This document shows, piece by piece, positions 23,787 to 31,654 of a stretch of DNA of 32,883 nucleotides (positions within the stretch are counted from its first letter, which is position 1; each line of letters begins with the position of its first letter). Location of the stretch: contig DATHMF010000062.1 in assembly GCA_035487355.1 (NCBI GenBank), positions 1 to 32,883 on the forward strand. The letters run 5' to 3'. Source of the DNA: Terriglobales bacterium (GTDB lineage Bacteria > Acidobacteriota > Terriglobia > Terriglobales > Acidobacteriaceae). The notes under the pieces are model-generated. The model saw only the letters and a program-made list of their open reading frames with translations. It made no database searches and was not told where the DNA came from. The translations under genes were made by a program, and so were the position numbers.

Positions 23787-24371
23787 TCATTGCTGCTGGA
23801 TCTTGATCGGGGCCGAGTGGTCATAAAGGGTAATTAAAACCTTTAAAGATTTGCGCTTGTTGAAATCCTCCTGGTTCACGGGAAACTCGACGATCACCAT
23901 GCCCTCCTGGGTTTCGCCCGGTCGAAGCTTGGTTTCCGGACGCAACGGCTCCATGTCGTTCTGCGCCAGCGCCGGGTAAGCCTGGAAGTAGCGGTAGTAG
24001 TCCACCGCTGAAGCTGCTTCATCCTGCAGAACTGATTGATCTTTCGCATCGGCAGCCGGCGTCATCTCCGCTTGAATGTTTCTGATGAACACATCATTTC
24101 TGCTTACATTTTTTACGGACACTTTAATCGCCACCAACACGCTGGCTTTTGTAGCTTGCTCGGCGCTGGTGACGTTGAGAATCTGGCCGGTTGCCAGTGG
24201 CCTGCCCCAGACCAGCGTGAAGATCCCCACAATGATGGCCACAACCAATGCGGCCACAATCACAGGCAACGCCGGAGGCAAGCGCCACTTGGCGCTATCC
24301 ATCTCCTCGGTCATGGGCCGATAGCCGATATCAACCGGTGTGGAATCTGGAACAGGACTGGGATCAGGCAT
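23787..24371 (-). CDS. Hypothetical single-pass membrane protein with Ig-like extracytoplasmic domain
   Basis: 194 residues. A Pro/Asp-rich N-terminus precedes one membrane helix (about 34-56, PALPVIVAALVVAIIVGIFTL). The C-terminal domain has strands such as SVLVAIKVSVKNVSRNDVFI and GETQEGMVIVEFP, like the Ig-like folds of DUF4352-type proteins, which suggests a surface domain. GGAGGA lies just before the ATG at 24371. Function not known. Confidence 0.72.
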   Translation of the reverse strand: MPDPSPVPDSTPVDIGYRPMTEEMDSAKWRLPPALPVIVAALVVAIIVGIFTLVWGRPLATGQILNVTSAEQATKASVLVAIKVSVKNVSRNDVFIRNIQAEMTPAADAKDQSVLQDEAASAVDYYRYFQAYPALAQNDMEPLRPETKLRPGETQEGMVIVEFPVNQEDFNKRKSLKVLITLYDHSAPIKIQQQ

Positions 24372-24498
24372 AACTTCCTCCGCTGAATTTAGATGCTGGT
24401 TTGCGGGAATCTAAGCTGCAGCGGCCCATCATACACCGAATAAAACTTAATCAAGAACAACCAAAGGGTTCCATAGGTCGTTCCAATCTGAGGACTGG

Positions 24499-25092
24499 TC
24501 AATTTACCTTTTGCAGGCGCGCAATCAGCTTTTGCGCCAGGTTCTCTTCCGACTCCGACCACAAAAGCCGTGCGCTGATGCTGCAGTTTTTCTCGATGGC
24601 GATGCTGTAGGCCACGAGTTTGGCGATATTTTCTTTGACGCGCTCCTGGCCGATTTCCGTCAGCTCGACTTCGTCAAAGAGAAGATCGGAATCCAGGCCA
24701 AAATCAATCTGCACGTGTCCATTCTCGTTGTGGGTGCCATCGTCAAAATTAAGCCCATGAACAAGAAATTTCACCTTATGCGGTTGCAGGACCCAGGAAT
24801 CATATTCCTCCCCTGGCGACCACAGGTCCCAGGCTGCTTCAAAGATGTATCCGTTATCGTCATGCAGAAATTCGCTTGCCAGGGCGACCGCTTGTTGAGG
24901 TGTCACCTGGAAGTCAAAAGTCTCCTGGCTGATTATGGGCTCATTCCAACTCACACTCTGCACTGCGAAGTAGCCAATGCCAGGGTGCTTGCGGGAAAAC
25001 GGAAACTGCCGCAGAACACACTCCACGCGCGGCATCATCTCCGCTTCGTTGAAGCTGGGCCACCAGAGGTTTAAATAAAGCGAATCGGGCAT
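24499..25092 (-). CDS. Hypothetical protein, function unknown
   Basis: A 197-residue soluble protein I cannot place in a family. It is rich in aromatic and acidic residues (SLYLNLWWPSFNEAEMMP, FEAAWDLWSPGEEYDSWVLQ, GHVQIDFGLDSDLLFDEVEL), with a helical C-terminus (KENIAKLVAYSIAIEKN). No signal peptide or membrane segment is seen. It stands alone, divergent from the STAS gene at 25161 with a 68-bp gap that probably holds both promoters. Confidence 0.7.
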   Translation of the reverse strand: MPDSLYLNLWWPSFNEAEMMPRVECVLRQFPFSRKHPGIGYFAVQSVSWNEPIISQETFDFQVTPQQAVALASEFLHDDNGYIFEAAWDLWSPGEEYDSWVLQPHKVKFLVHGLNFDDGTHNENGHVQIDFGLDSDLLFDEVELTEIGQERVKENIAKLVAYSIAIEKNCSISARLLWSESEENLAQKLIARLQKVN

Positions 25093-25160
25093 GCTGTTTC
25101 AATTGTAATTCTGCGCACGCTTTTGGCGGAGGGTGTGAGAAAGGTGTATCATGCTCCCCA

Positions 25161-25508
25161 ATGCCTACTCGATTGAAAAAACAGGGAACCACAGCCATCC
25201 TTACAGTCGAAGGCAAGCTCGCTTTGGGCGACAACCTTGATGAGTTTCGCGCTCAGTGGAGCGACGCCATCGCCATGGGTATCCGCGATTTGGTGGTGAA
25301 CCTGGAGAAGGTCCCCATGGTGGATTCTTCCGGAATCGGCAGCCTCATTCGCTGTCACTCCGGCATTACTGCGGTTGGCGGCCGGTTGAAGCTAGTAGGC
25401 GCGGGCGACATGGTGCGCCAATCCTTCCGTATCATGCGCCTGGATCGCGTCTTTGAATTCTATGAAAATGAGGCCAGCGCTCTGGCTTCTTTCACTGCCT
25501 CGGTTTAA
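25161..25508 (+). CDS. STAS-domain anti-sigma factor antagonist
   Basis: 115 residues of a single STAS domain. The conserved phosphorylation loop is VPMVDSSGIGSL (residues 51-62), with the second Ser of DSSG as the expected target of an RsbW-like kinase. Such proteins bind anti-sigma factors when unphosphorylated, releasing a sigma factor. No kinase, phosphatase or sigma gene is nearby, so its partner must lie elsewhere. Confidence 0.93.
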   Translation: MPTRLKKQGTTAILTVEGKLALGDNLDEFRAQWSDAIAMGIRDLVVNLEKVPMVDSSGIGSLIRCHSGITAVGGRLKLVGAGDMVRQSFRIMRLDRVFEFYENEASALASFTASV

Positions 25509-25518
25509 CGCTCACTTT

Positions 25519-25547
25519 TTGTCCACTGTGCAACGATTTGTTACAAT
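25519..25547 (+). promoter_or_regulatory. Promoter of tRNA-Glu
   Basis: TTGTCC (25519-25524), exactly 17 bp, then TACAAT (25542-25547). Transcription would start about 57 bp upstream of the mature tRNA. Good match in both hexamers for sigma-70. Confidence 0.55.
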
Positions 25548-25610
25548 CAATATTTGCTGGTTCGGTTTTGCCGGCTCCCGCCTGCGGAATTCTCAGCGCA
25601 GACCAACAGC

Positions 25611-25688
25611 GTCCCCGTCGTCTAGCCCGGCCTAGGACATCGCCCTTTCACGGCGGTAACACGGGTTCAAATCCCGTCGGGGACGCCA
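25611..25688 (+). tRNA. tRNA-Glu (anticodon UUC), CCA encoded
   Basis: The 7-bp acceptor GTCCCCG pairs with CGGGGAC (25678-25684). The D arm is GTCTAGCCCGGCCTAGGAC. The anticodon stem TCGCC/GGCGG surrounds the loop CTTTCAC with anticodon TTC. The T arm is ACGGG-TTCAAAT-CCCGT. G is the discriminator (25685), followed by an encoded CCA (25686-25688). Confidence 0.95.
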
Positions 25689-25700
25689 AGCCTTTTCAAG

Positions 25701-25820
25701 CAGTTACGCCCGATTCCCCTCCGGGAGCGTGGTACACCCACCTTGCGAGATGGAAAGATCGTGAAATACGTGCAATGCGCCGACACGAAAAAAGTCTGGG
25801 ATGCGATGGACGGCGCTTGA
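25701..25820 (+). pseudogene. 3' remnant of a SnoaL-like (NTF2 fold) gene
   Basis: Downstream of the tRNA an open stretch reads LRDGKIVKYVQCADTKKVWD and ends in AMDGA and a TGA at 25818. This resembles the C-terminus of SnoaL-like proteins, where a strand ending DGKIV is followed by a D-T and a short helix. There is no start codon or 5' part; only about 40 codons remain before the tRNA. It appears to be a gene decapitated at the tRNA side, consistent with an insertion or deletion event here. Confidence 0.45.
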
Positions 25821-25837
25821 CCATGAAAATGCTCCAG

Positions 25838-26644
25838 CTACTTCTTCAAGAGTTCGTCCAGATCAGCCTGAAACTTCTCGAAGGGATAGGTGCCAACAAT
25901 TGACTTCTCGATTTTCATGACGCTGCCGCCGTCACTGAAGGTTCCGAGCAAAAAAGTCGGGGTGCCGTTGATGTTCATCCGCTGGGCGCTCTTCACGTTC
26001 GTATCGATGAGTTCGTTGTAACGGCTGCTATTGATGCATTCGTTAAATTTGCTCGTGTCGAGTCCCAGTTTAGCGGCGCGGTCAGAGATATCTGGCGGCC
26101 GCATGGCCCGCTGGTCGGCAAAAAGGCTGTTGTGCATCTCCCAGAACTTGCCCTGCTCGCCAGCGCAGTGAGCTGCAACCGCCGCCAACTGTGACCACGG
26201 ATGAATGCTGGCGAGCGGCATATCCAGGTAGATGAAACGGACCTTGCCGGTATCAACGTAGTCAGAGACGATCCTGGGGTAGGCCTCCGAGGTAAACCTG
26301 CCACAGAATGGACATTGGAAGTCGGTCAATTCGATGATGCCTACCCGCGCATTGGCCTTGCCCAGCACGGGGTCTTTCTCGACGTTGATCGTCTCGGGCA
26401 GTTGCAAAGCTTCAGGATTAGCGGCAGCGTTGGGCTTTTCAAGCATCTTTTTTATCTCGCCAAGCTGATCGAGTATCTGCTGTTGTTTGGTGGTAAGGGC
26501 CTGCATATCGCCTTTGAGCGATGCGACATCGTTCTGCAGCTTCTTGATATCTTCCGCCTTCTGGGCATGGACCGGGCCACAACACAAGGCCAGGACAACG
26601 GCAAAGGCAGCCATGCTCAGCGATAACTTCAAAGAAAGGATCAT
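25838..26644 (-). CDS. Secreted DsbA-family thioredoxin-fold oxidoreductase
   Basis: 268 residues. A signal peptide (about 1-27, cleaved after VHA) is followed by a coiled-coil segment (30-70, IKKLQNDVASLKGDMQALTT). The DsbA-like domain has C111-P-F-C114 and a cis-Pro loop NINGTPTFLLG (about 225-235), with a helical insertion between them. It probably catalyses disulfide formation or isomerisation outside the cytoplasm. The Cys-rich thaumatin-like protein upstream on the same strand would be a sensible substrate; this is inference. ATG at 26644, with AGGAA before it. Confidence 0.9.
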   Translation of the reverse strand: MILSLKLSLSMAAFAVVLALCCGPVHAQKAEDIKKLQNDVASLKGDMQALTTKQQQILDQLGEIKKMLEKPNAAANPEALQLPETINVEKDPVLGKANARVGIIELTDFQCPFCGRFTSEAYPRIVSDYVDTGKVRFIYLDMPLASIHPWSQLAAVAAHCAGEQGKFWEMHNSLFADQRAMRPPDISDRAAKLGLDTSKFNECINSSRYNELIDTNVKSAQRMNINGTPTFLLGTFSDGGSVMKIEKSIVGTYPFEKFQADLDELLKK

Positions 26645-26718
26645 TGGGTTCCTATGGTCTCCGGACGAGTTGCTTCGTCAGTTTCTTTTCAGGGTAACGA
26701 GCTGAGTGACTCCTTCGA

Positions 26719-26741
26719 GTGGGCAGCTTGGTGCTGCCCAC
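26719..26741 (-). terminator. Hairpin after the thaumatin-like gene
   Basis: GTGGGCAGC, loop of five, GCTGCCCAC: a perfect 9-bp stem 22 bp past the stop codon of the thaumatin-like gene. No T-run follows on the minus strand, so it may be a weak terminator or an RNA stabiliser. Confidence 0.4.
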
Positions 26742-26763
26742 CCGCAAGGTTGCCTCTTCTGTT

Positions 26764-27993
26764 TCAGTTGATCTGCCAGGCTTGATTGGTGCCGCCGGTA
26801 CACTGCCAAATCTGGAGCTGGGTCCCGGGGGTTGTCGTCCAACCAGGAGAATCCAGACACTTTCCAGGTGCATTTGCCGGTTGCAGCGTGAAGAAACTGC
26901 CCGATGGCACTACATGCCACGCCTGATTCGTTTGGCCGTTGCAGGGCGACAGATCGACTTTCGTGCCATTGGTGGTGCCTCGCCCGGCGACATCGAGGCA
27001 GAAGGCTCCGAACGAGACCGCAATGTTGTAATCGCCGGCGGGGCTGACGCCGTTGTTCGAGAAGTTCCAGTTTTGCGCACCGGTGCCATTGACCGTGTAG
27101 ACATCAACCTTGTTGCCGGTGGCAGTGCTGGCAGCCCAATCATCGACAGCGAGGTTGAGGTCATAGGACGCCTTAACGACGTGCATGCCATTCAGGCTCC
27201 CGCCACCTCCACCACCACCACCGCCGCCACCACTTCCCGATCCGCCGGGACAAAAGGTGATGGTGTAATTCGATCCGGTTGCGCAGGTATGCAGTCCGAC
27301 AGGGTCATCGTATGCATAGGCATATTCGTTGGGACAAAAGTTGTGTATGTTGTTCACATATGCCTGATCGTTGGCGGGCCACTGCGAGACCACGCAGGTT
27401 GCCCGTGTGCCAAAAGCGTTGCGGCAGCAGAATTGATCGGTGTTGAATGCGCTACAAGGGCTGAGACAATAGTCGCCGTTCTTGAGCCCCGCGGGACAGT
27501 TGGAGATTACGGCGCTGTTACATGCACTCGGCGACACGCAACTGCCGTTAGAAATCTGGACACCAATGGGGTTGTCGATGCCATCGACGTAGCTGACGTC
27601 GTACCAGTCTGTCCCTGATGCATTGAGATTAAATTCCGCGAGCGAGGTCCCCGCCTGGCCGGTAGTGCCTGCGCACTGCAGGCCGGTGCCGCCGCACTGT
27701 CCGGTGGCGCACAGCGCAGGGTTGGCGGCATTACATCCAATGCGACCCCAAATGCGGCCATTAAACTTGTTACCCGGAGCAAAGCTTACGGAGGCGCCGG
27801 GAGCCATCGACCATCCGCCGTTCTGGTAAACCGGCGGATAGATACCCGGATAGACGGTGTAACTGCACTTGTTGACGACGGTAAACGTCTGCGCGCCGGC
27901 GCCCAGGCAGAAACCTAAAGCGATCACGGCTATGATTAGAAAAGAAAAAACGGCGGGTGGTGTGAGGATACACCCGTCAAACTGCTTTTTCAT
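26764..27993 (-). CDS. Secreted thaumatin-like protein fused to a ricin B-type lectin
   Basis: 409 residues from the ATG at 27993, which has AAGGAGG six bases upstream; that site lies inside the longer frame starting at 28011, arguing for the shorter start. The signal peptide ends at GAGAQ. The thaumatin-like domain (about 36-245) shows FTVVNKCSYTVYPGIYPP, CATGQCGGTGLQC and the acidic cleft residues in SLAEFNLN and WYDVSYVDG, and is Cys-rich. An 11-Gly linker leads to a beta-trefoil lectin with three Q-x-W motifs (QNWNF, QAWHV, QAWQI). Thaumatin-like proteins bind or cleave beta-1,3-glucan, so a wall-binding or antifungal role is likely. Confidence 0.92.
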   Translation of the reverse strand: MKKQFDGCILTPPAVFSFLIIAVIALGFCLGAGAQTFTVVNKCSYTVYPGIYPPVYQNGGWSMAPGASVSFAPGNKFNGRIWGRIGCNAANPALCATGQCGGTGLQCAGTTGQAGTSLAEFNLNASGTDWYDVSYVDGIDNPIGVQISNGSCVSPSACNSAVISNCPAGLKNGDYCLSPCSAFNTDQFCCRNAFGTRATCVVSQWPANDQAYVNNIHNFCPNEYAYAYDDPVGLHTCATGSNYTITFCPGGSGSGGGGGGGGGGGSLNGMHVVKASYDLNLAVDDWAASTATGNKVDVYTVNGTGAQNWNFSNNGVSPAGDYNIAVSFGAFCLDVAGRGTTNGTKVDLSPCNGQTNQAWHVVPSGSFFTLQPANAPGKCLDSPGWTTTPGTQLQIWQCTGGTNQAWQIN

Positions 27994-28197
27994 ACGTTTC
28001 CTCCTTGACATGTTGGTTTGTTCAGCGCGGCCCGGTGCGGTTCATGTGGCGCTCGCCTGCTTCATTTTCCGCAAACTCTTTGATGTCTGGCCTTACATTA
28101 TCGATTTTCTAAAGGCTTTTTGCGAGCCGCGATATTTAGCCACGATTTGCGGCGGATGTCAACAGAATATTTTTAGGCGTCAACGACAAGGTAGAGC

Positions 28198-28287
28198 GTC
28201 GCGCCCCGCGCGGATTGAAACCGCATGGCTTTGAGCGGGTGAATGGTCTCTGGCAGTCGCGCCTATTGCGTACGCGTGGATTGAAAC
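28198..28287 (+). CRISPR. Degenerate two-repeat CRISPR remnant, type I-C-like
   Basis: Repeat B (28256-28287) is 32 nt, begins GTCGCGCC and ends ACGCGTGGATTGAAAC, matching the length, the GTCGC start and the GGATTGAAAC end of type I-C repeats. Repeat A (28198-28221) is GTCGCGCC joined to CCGCGCGGATTGAAAC, the same repeat lacking 8 central bases. Between them is a 34-nt spacer (28222-28255), a normal I-C spacer length. No third repeat and no cas gene is present. The repeat order fits transcription on the plus strand. Confidence 0.65.
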
Positions 28288-28313
28288 GAGGTGCGCAAGA
28301 CGATATACATCCT

Positions 28314-28351
28314 TAACACGAGTTCAAATCCCGTCAGGTACGCCAAACCTT
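28314..28351 (+). pseudogene. Duplicate tRNA 3' end (possible attachment-site remnant)
   Basis: 38 bp match the T arm, acceptor and CCA of tRNA-Glu and a few bases beyond (25657-25694) at 34 of 38 positions, in the same orientation. No 5' half of a tRNA precedes it. Partial tRNA 3' copies of this kind mark the far end of elements integrated at tRNA genes. Confidence 0.6.
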
Positions 28352-28506
28352 CCCAAAGAACTTATCTTCAGATGCCTTACAAACTAATTGAAAGCGCGAT
28401 GTCCGATAAAATGCTCAGTTGCACAATAAGCGCATGGCCAAGATGCGAGGTTAGGCTTTAACTGTGGTTCTCAATTTTGATCGCACAAGCCCTCGAAAGG
28501 TGATGC

Positions 28507-29202
28507 ATGGCAGAAGCAAGAAGATTGAAAGGCCTTTTGTTCACCAGCGACGCTCGGGTGCTCTCGCTAATGGACCAGGTACTGGACAATTTCGAAATTG
28601 ATACCGAGGTCTGCCGTGATTCTGTGACCACATTGGATGCGGTAACCACGACAAAGCTTGACACCTTGATCATAGATTGGACCGGCAGTGAAGAATCGGC
28701 GCGGGTCTTGAGCGCCATGCGCAACTCTGAGCACAACGCCAAGTCCACCGTGTTGGCTATGGTCAACGGAGATCCCGAAATGCAGGCTGCGACCAGCGCC
28801 GGGGCAAACTTCATCGCCTACAAGCCCATGAATGTTGATCAGGCCACGCGGTTTCTGCGAGCAGCCTACGGAAACATGCTTCTTCAGCGCCGGCGAGCAA
28901 TACGCTGTCCGGTCGATATTCCGGTAGTCGCGAATGTGACCGGAACAGGACCGGTCGAGGGCCGGATCACAGATATCAGCGTCCAAGGGCTGGCATTTCT
29001 ATGTACGTACAACATACGCTTGGATCAACAGATTTCGATGGCAATCAATCTTCCGGGAACGTCGGTTCTGATCCACGTAACCGGAAGAGTAAGAAACACG
29101 ATTACCCCCGATACCCGGACACGGGTCGGCGTTTGTTTCTCTTCCGTACCTCAAAATGAGCTCTCTTTGCTTGAGCGATGGATTTCCGATCATTTGTCCT
29201 AG
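28507..29202 (+). CDS. Receiver-like plus PilZ domain protein
   Basis: 231 residues. The N-terminal ~120 form a receiver-like fold: LLFTSDARVL, then LDTLIIDWTG with Asp57 at the phosphoacceptor place and AYKPM with Lys106. Only one acidic residue is present in the first loop, so phosphorylation is doubtful. The PilZ domain follows: R129-x3-R133 in QRRRAIR and D156-I-S158-V-Q-G161, the c-di-GMP binding motifs. It likely senses c-di-GMP and acts on motility or matrix, target unknown. AAAGGTGA precedes the ATG. Not in an operon. Confidence 0.9.
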   Translation: MAEARRLKGLLFTSDARVLSLMDQVLDNFEIDTEVCRDSVTTLDAVTTTKLDTLIIDWTGSEESARVLSAMRNSEHNAKSTVLAMVNGDPEMQAATSAGANFIAYKPMNVDQATRFLRAAYGNMLLQRRRAIRCPVDIPVVANVTGTGPVEGRITDISVQGLAFLCTYNIRLDQQISMAINLPGTSVLIHVTGRVRNTITPDTRTRVGVCFSSVPQNELSLLERWISDHLS

Positions 29203-29312
29203 CTACCGTGCTTGGACTAAAGTAATCGGGTGAAACTTGACTGCTCAGAGCGGGCAGCGGAAACTTTGTAGATAACTTACGGTGCGCTCGGTCGGCGCCG
29301 CTATCAATCCAT

Positions 29313-31415
29313 ATGTTGACAAAAGGGTTTTCAAGCGCGCCAAGGATAAACCAGAAAGCTGGAATGAGGCTATGGTTATTAGTCCTCGGGGCATCTTTGT
29401 TTCTGGCGCAATCCGCGACTGCTCAAGACTGGGGCTTAGTATGGAGCGATGAATTCAACGGTCCGCTAGGCTCTGCGCCTGATCCCAGTATTTGGACGTT
29501 TGAGACCGGCAACAACAACGGCTGGGGCAACCAAGAGCTGGAATATTATTGTCCGCCCACAGACAACACATCGCCCTGCAGCACCTCCGACCCGAATATT
29601 TACATGGACGGCCAGGGGCACCTTGTCATTAAGGCCATCAAGACCCAAAGCGGAACCTGGACCTCAGGGCGGATGAAGACCGAAGGGCTGCAGTCGTTTC
29701 AATACAAGCGGATTGAGGCCAGCATGAAGCTTCCCGTCGGCGCGGGCATTTGGCCGGCCTTCTGGATGCTGGGAACCAACATCGGCACCGTCAACTGGCC
29801 GAACTGCGGCGAGCAGGACATCATGGAGTGGGTCCCGCAGTACACGCCAACTACGACTTCATCCACGATTCATGGGCCGGGTTATTCGGGAGGGAATGGG
29901 ATCGGGAAGAAATTCATGTTTCCCAGTGGCGGCAGAGTGGACGACACAGGGTTCCATACCTATGGAGTCATCTGGTCCCAGGATAAGATGCAGTTCTACC
30001 GTGACGATTACACACAGCCTTTCTTTACTGTGACGCCTGCCAATATTCCTGGGGGTACGCAGTGGGTCTACAATCATCCTTTTTTCATCTTGCTGAATCT
30101 TGCCATAGGCGGCGGTTTTCCCGGAAATCCCGACGGCACAACGCCCAACCCCTCTGTGGTTCTGGTGGACTATGTTCGGGTTTATCAACTAAAACAAAGC
30201 TCGGCAGTAGCGGTTACCTCGAGCAATAGTCCCTCAGTCTTTGGACAGCCAGTCACACTTACAGCCACGCTCACTCCAGCCAACGCCACGGGCACGGTGC
30301 AGTTTCTAGATGGAGTTACAAACCTCGGCTCACCTGCGACTGTGAGCAATGGTACGGCTGCAATGATCGTGTCATCGTTATCGGTTGGCGCGCACAGCAT
30401 CACCGCCGGCTACAGCGGGGATAGCAACTTTTCCAGCGGCACCAGTCCCGCGCTCGGGCAAAACGTCAACCAGGCGGGTAGCGCGACGGCAGTAACTTCG
30501 AACAATCCTTCTTCTTTCGGCCAGGCGGTCACCTTCACAGCGACGGTTTCGGCGGTACCGCCCGGTTCAGGAACGCCGACGGGTACGGTGCAATTTAAGG
30601 ATGGAGTTACAAACTTGGGGTCGCCAGTGGCTCTAAGCAGTGGCACAGCCACATTCATTACTTCATCCCTATCGATTGGGGTACATAACATCACAGCGGT
30701 CTACAACGGAGACGCCAGCTTCATGGGCAGCACCAGCTCTTTGTTCGCGCAAACCGTGAACAAAGATGATAGTTCCACCAGCCCTTCGTCTTCCATGAAT
30801 CCCTCTTCTTCGGGGCAGTCGGTAACGTTCAACGCTGTAGTTTCGACGTCGATGCCCAGTTCGGGAACGCCGACAGGTACGGTGCAGTTTAAGGATGGAG
30901 TTACCAACCTGGGCTCCCCGGTGACTCTAAGCAGTGGCACGGCTGCGTCATCTCCCATCTCATCGTTGACTGTGGGTGCGCACAAAATCACGGCGGTTTA
31001 TAGTGGAGACGCCATCTTCCTCGGCAACACTTCGCCCCCGCTAACCCAATCCGTCACCAGCAACGGAACAACTGCAACGAGCACCACCATCAGCAACATT
31101 GTGGTGCTCCCCAATCCCACTCCGGGGCAAAAACTCGGCACGGTACACTTGGCGCAAAGCATTACTATTACTGCAACCGTCACAACCGCGGCGGGAATGC
31201 CAACGGGAAGCGTCGCGCTCCTGGACAACAATGGCGATCAGATCGGTTCCAGTAAAGACCTTGCCGGAATTGGCAATACGTTAAACGTTACCTTCGCGCC
31301 TTTCGAGTTCGGTTTGGGTGCGCATGGCATTGTTGCGAGGTATTTTGGCGATAATACCTTTCAGACAAGCTCATCCACACCCAGTATGATCGAGCACACC
31401 CCCAGACCACGCTAA
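29313..31415 (+). CDS. Secreted GH16 beta-glucanase with four Ig-like repeats (copy 1)
   Basis: 700 residues. A signal peptide ends near SATAQ (about 38). The GH16 domain (about 40-295) has GNNNGWGNQELEYYC and the catalytic box GEQDIMEW, with E167 as nucleophile, D169 and E172 as acid/base. Family members cut beta-1,3(4)-glucans such as laminarin. Four Ig-like (Big_3_5-type) repeats follow, built on GTVQFKDGVTNLGSPV and AHSITAGYSGDSNF patterns. The last is more diverged. ATG at 29313; TTG at 29316 or ATG at 29364 are alternatives. A close paralogue follows in tandem. Confidence 0.93.
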   Translation: MLTKGFSSAPRINQKAGMRLWLLVLGASLFLAQSATAQDWGLVWSDEFNGPLGSAPDPSIWTFETGNNNGWGNQELEYYCPPTDNTSPCSTSDPNIYMDGQGHLVIKAIKTQSGTWTSGRMKTEGLQSFQYKRIEASMKLPVGAGIWPAFWMLGTNIGTVNWPNCGEQDIMEWVPQYTPTTTSSTIHGPGYSGGNGIGKKFMFPSGGRVDDTGFHTYGVIWSQDKMQFYRDDYTQPFFTVTPANIPGGTQWVYNHPFFILLNLAIGGGFPGNPDGTTPNPSVVLVDYVRVYQLKQSSAVAVTSSNSPSVFGQPVTLTATLTPANATGTVQFLDGVTNLGSPATVSNGTAAMIVSSLSVGAHSITAGYSGDSNFSSGTSPALGQNVNQAGSATAVTSNNPSSFGQAVTFTATVSAVPPGSGTPTGTVQFKDGVTNLGSPVALSSGTATFITSSLSIGVHNITAVYNGDASFMGSTSSLFAQTVNKDDSSTSPSSSMNPSSSGQSVTFNAVVSTSMPSSGTPTGTVQFKDGVTNLGSPVTLSSGTAASSPISSLTVGAHKITAVYSGDAIFLGNTSPPLTQSVTSNGTTATSTTISNIVVLPNPTPGQKLGTVHLAQSITITATVTTAAGMPTGSVALLDNNGDQIGSSKDLAGIGNTLNVTFAPFEFGLGAHGIVARYFGDNTFQTSSSTPSMIEHTPRPR

Positions 31416-31448
31416 CTTCAGCTCTCAATCGGCTTGATCGCATCTTTG

Positions 31449-31601
31449 TCAACCGGCGTCATTTGCCCGAGATGCCGGCCCCAGGGGCTTCTTCCACAAG
31501 ATCGAGAGAAGACTCGCTAAAAGCAGGATGTCAAGTGCAAATGGAAATATGCTTAAACTAAAGTAACGTTGCCTGCGCAGAGCGGGCACAAGTAACCTCA
31601 T
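31449..31601 (-). CDS. Possible 50-residue membrane peptide or gene fragment
   Basis: An ATG-started frame reads MRLLVPALRRQRYFSLSIF, then a hydrophobic stretch (FALDILLLASLLSILW) and a KKPLG-type basic end. It looks like the C-terminus of a membrane protein more than chance sequence, but has no ribosome site I can see and spans a boundary of the GH16 duplication. Function unknown; it may be a leftover fragment. Confidence 0.22.
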   Translation of the reverse strand: MRLLVPALRRQRYFSLSIFPFALDILLLASLLSILWKKPLGPASRANDAG

Positions 31602-31654
31602 CTTACGGGACGGACAACGCATTCAGTTGGTTCCGCTCTCAACCCCCATGTGCT

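Larger units (their letters stand above)
27994..28506. other. Spacer with CRISPR and tRNA remnants
   Basis: This 513-bp gap has no protein gene. It holds the two-repeat CRISPR remnant (28198-28287) and a degenerate tRNA 3' end (28314-28351). The left part (28012-28197) probably carries the promoter of the thaumatin-like gene. The right part (28352-28506) is AT-rich leader for the PilZ gene. Confidence 0.7.

Noticed and set aside
26719..27618. 299-residue plus-strand frame
   Set aside because: Antisense to the thaumatin-lectin gene, whose domains and ribosome site are clear.
25611..28351. A complete mobile element with integrase
   Set aside because: No integrase, transposase or terminal inverted repeats are visible; only the tRNA-end duplication remains.
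28288..28351. A third CRISPR repeat after the second spacer position
   Set aside because: No GTCGC...GGATTGAAAC sequence follows; the region matches a tRNA 3' end instead.
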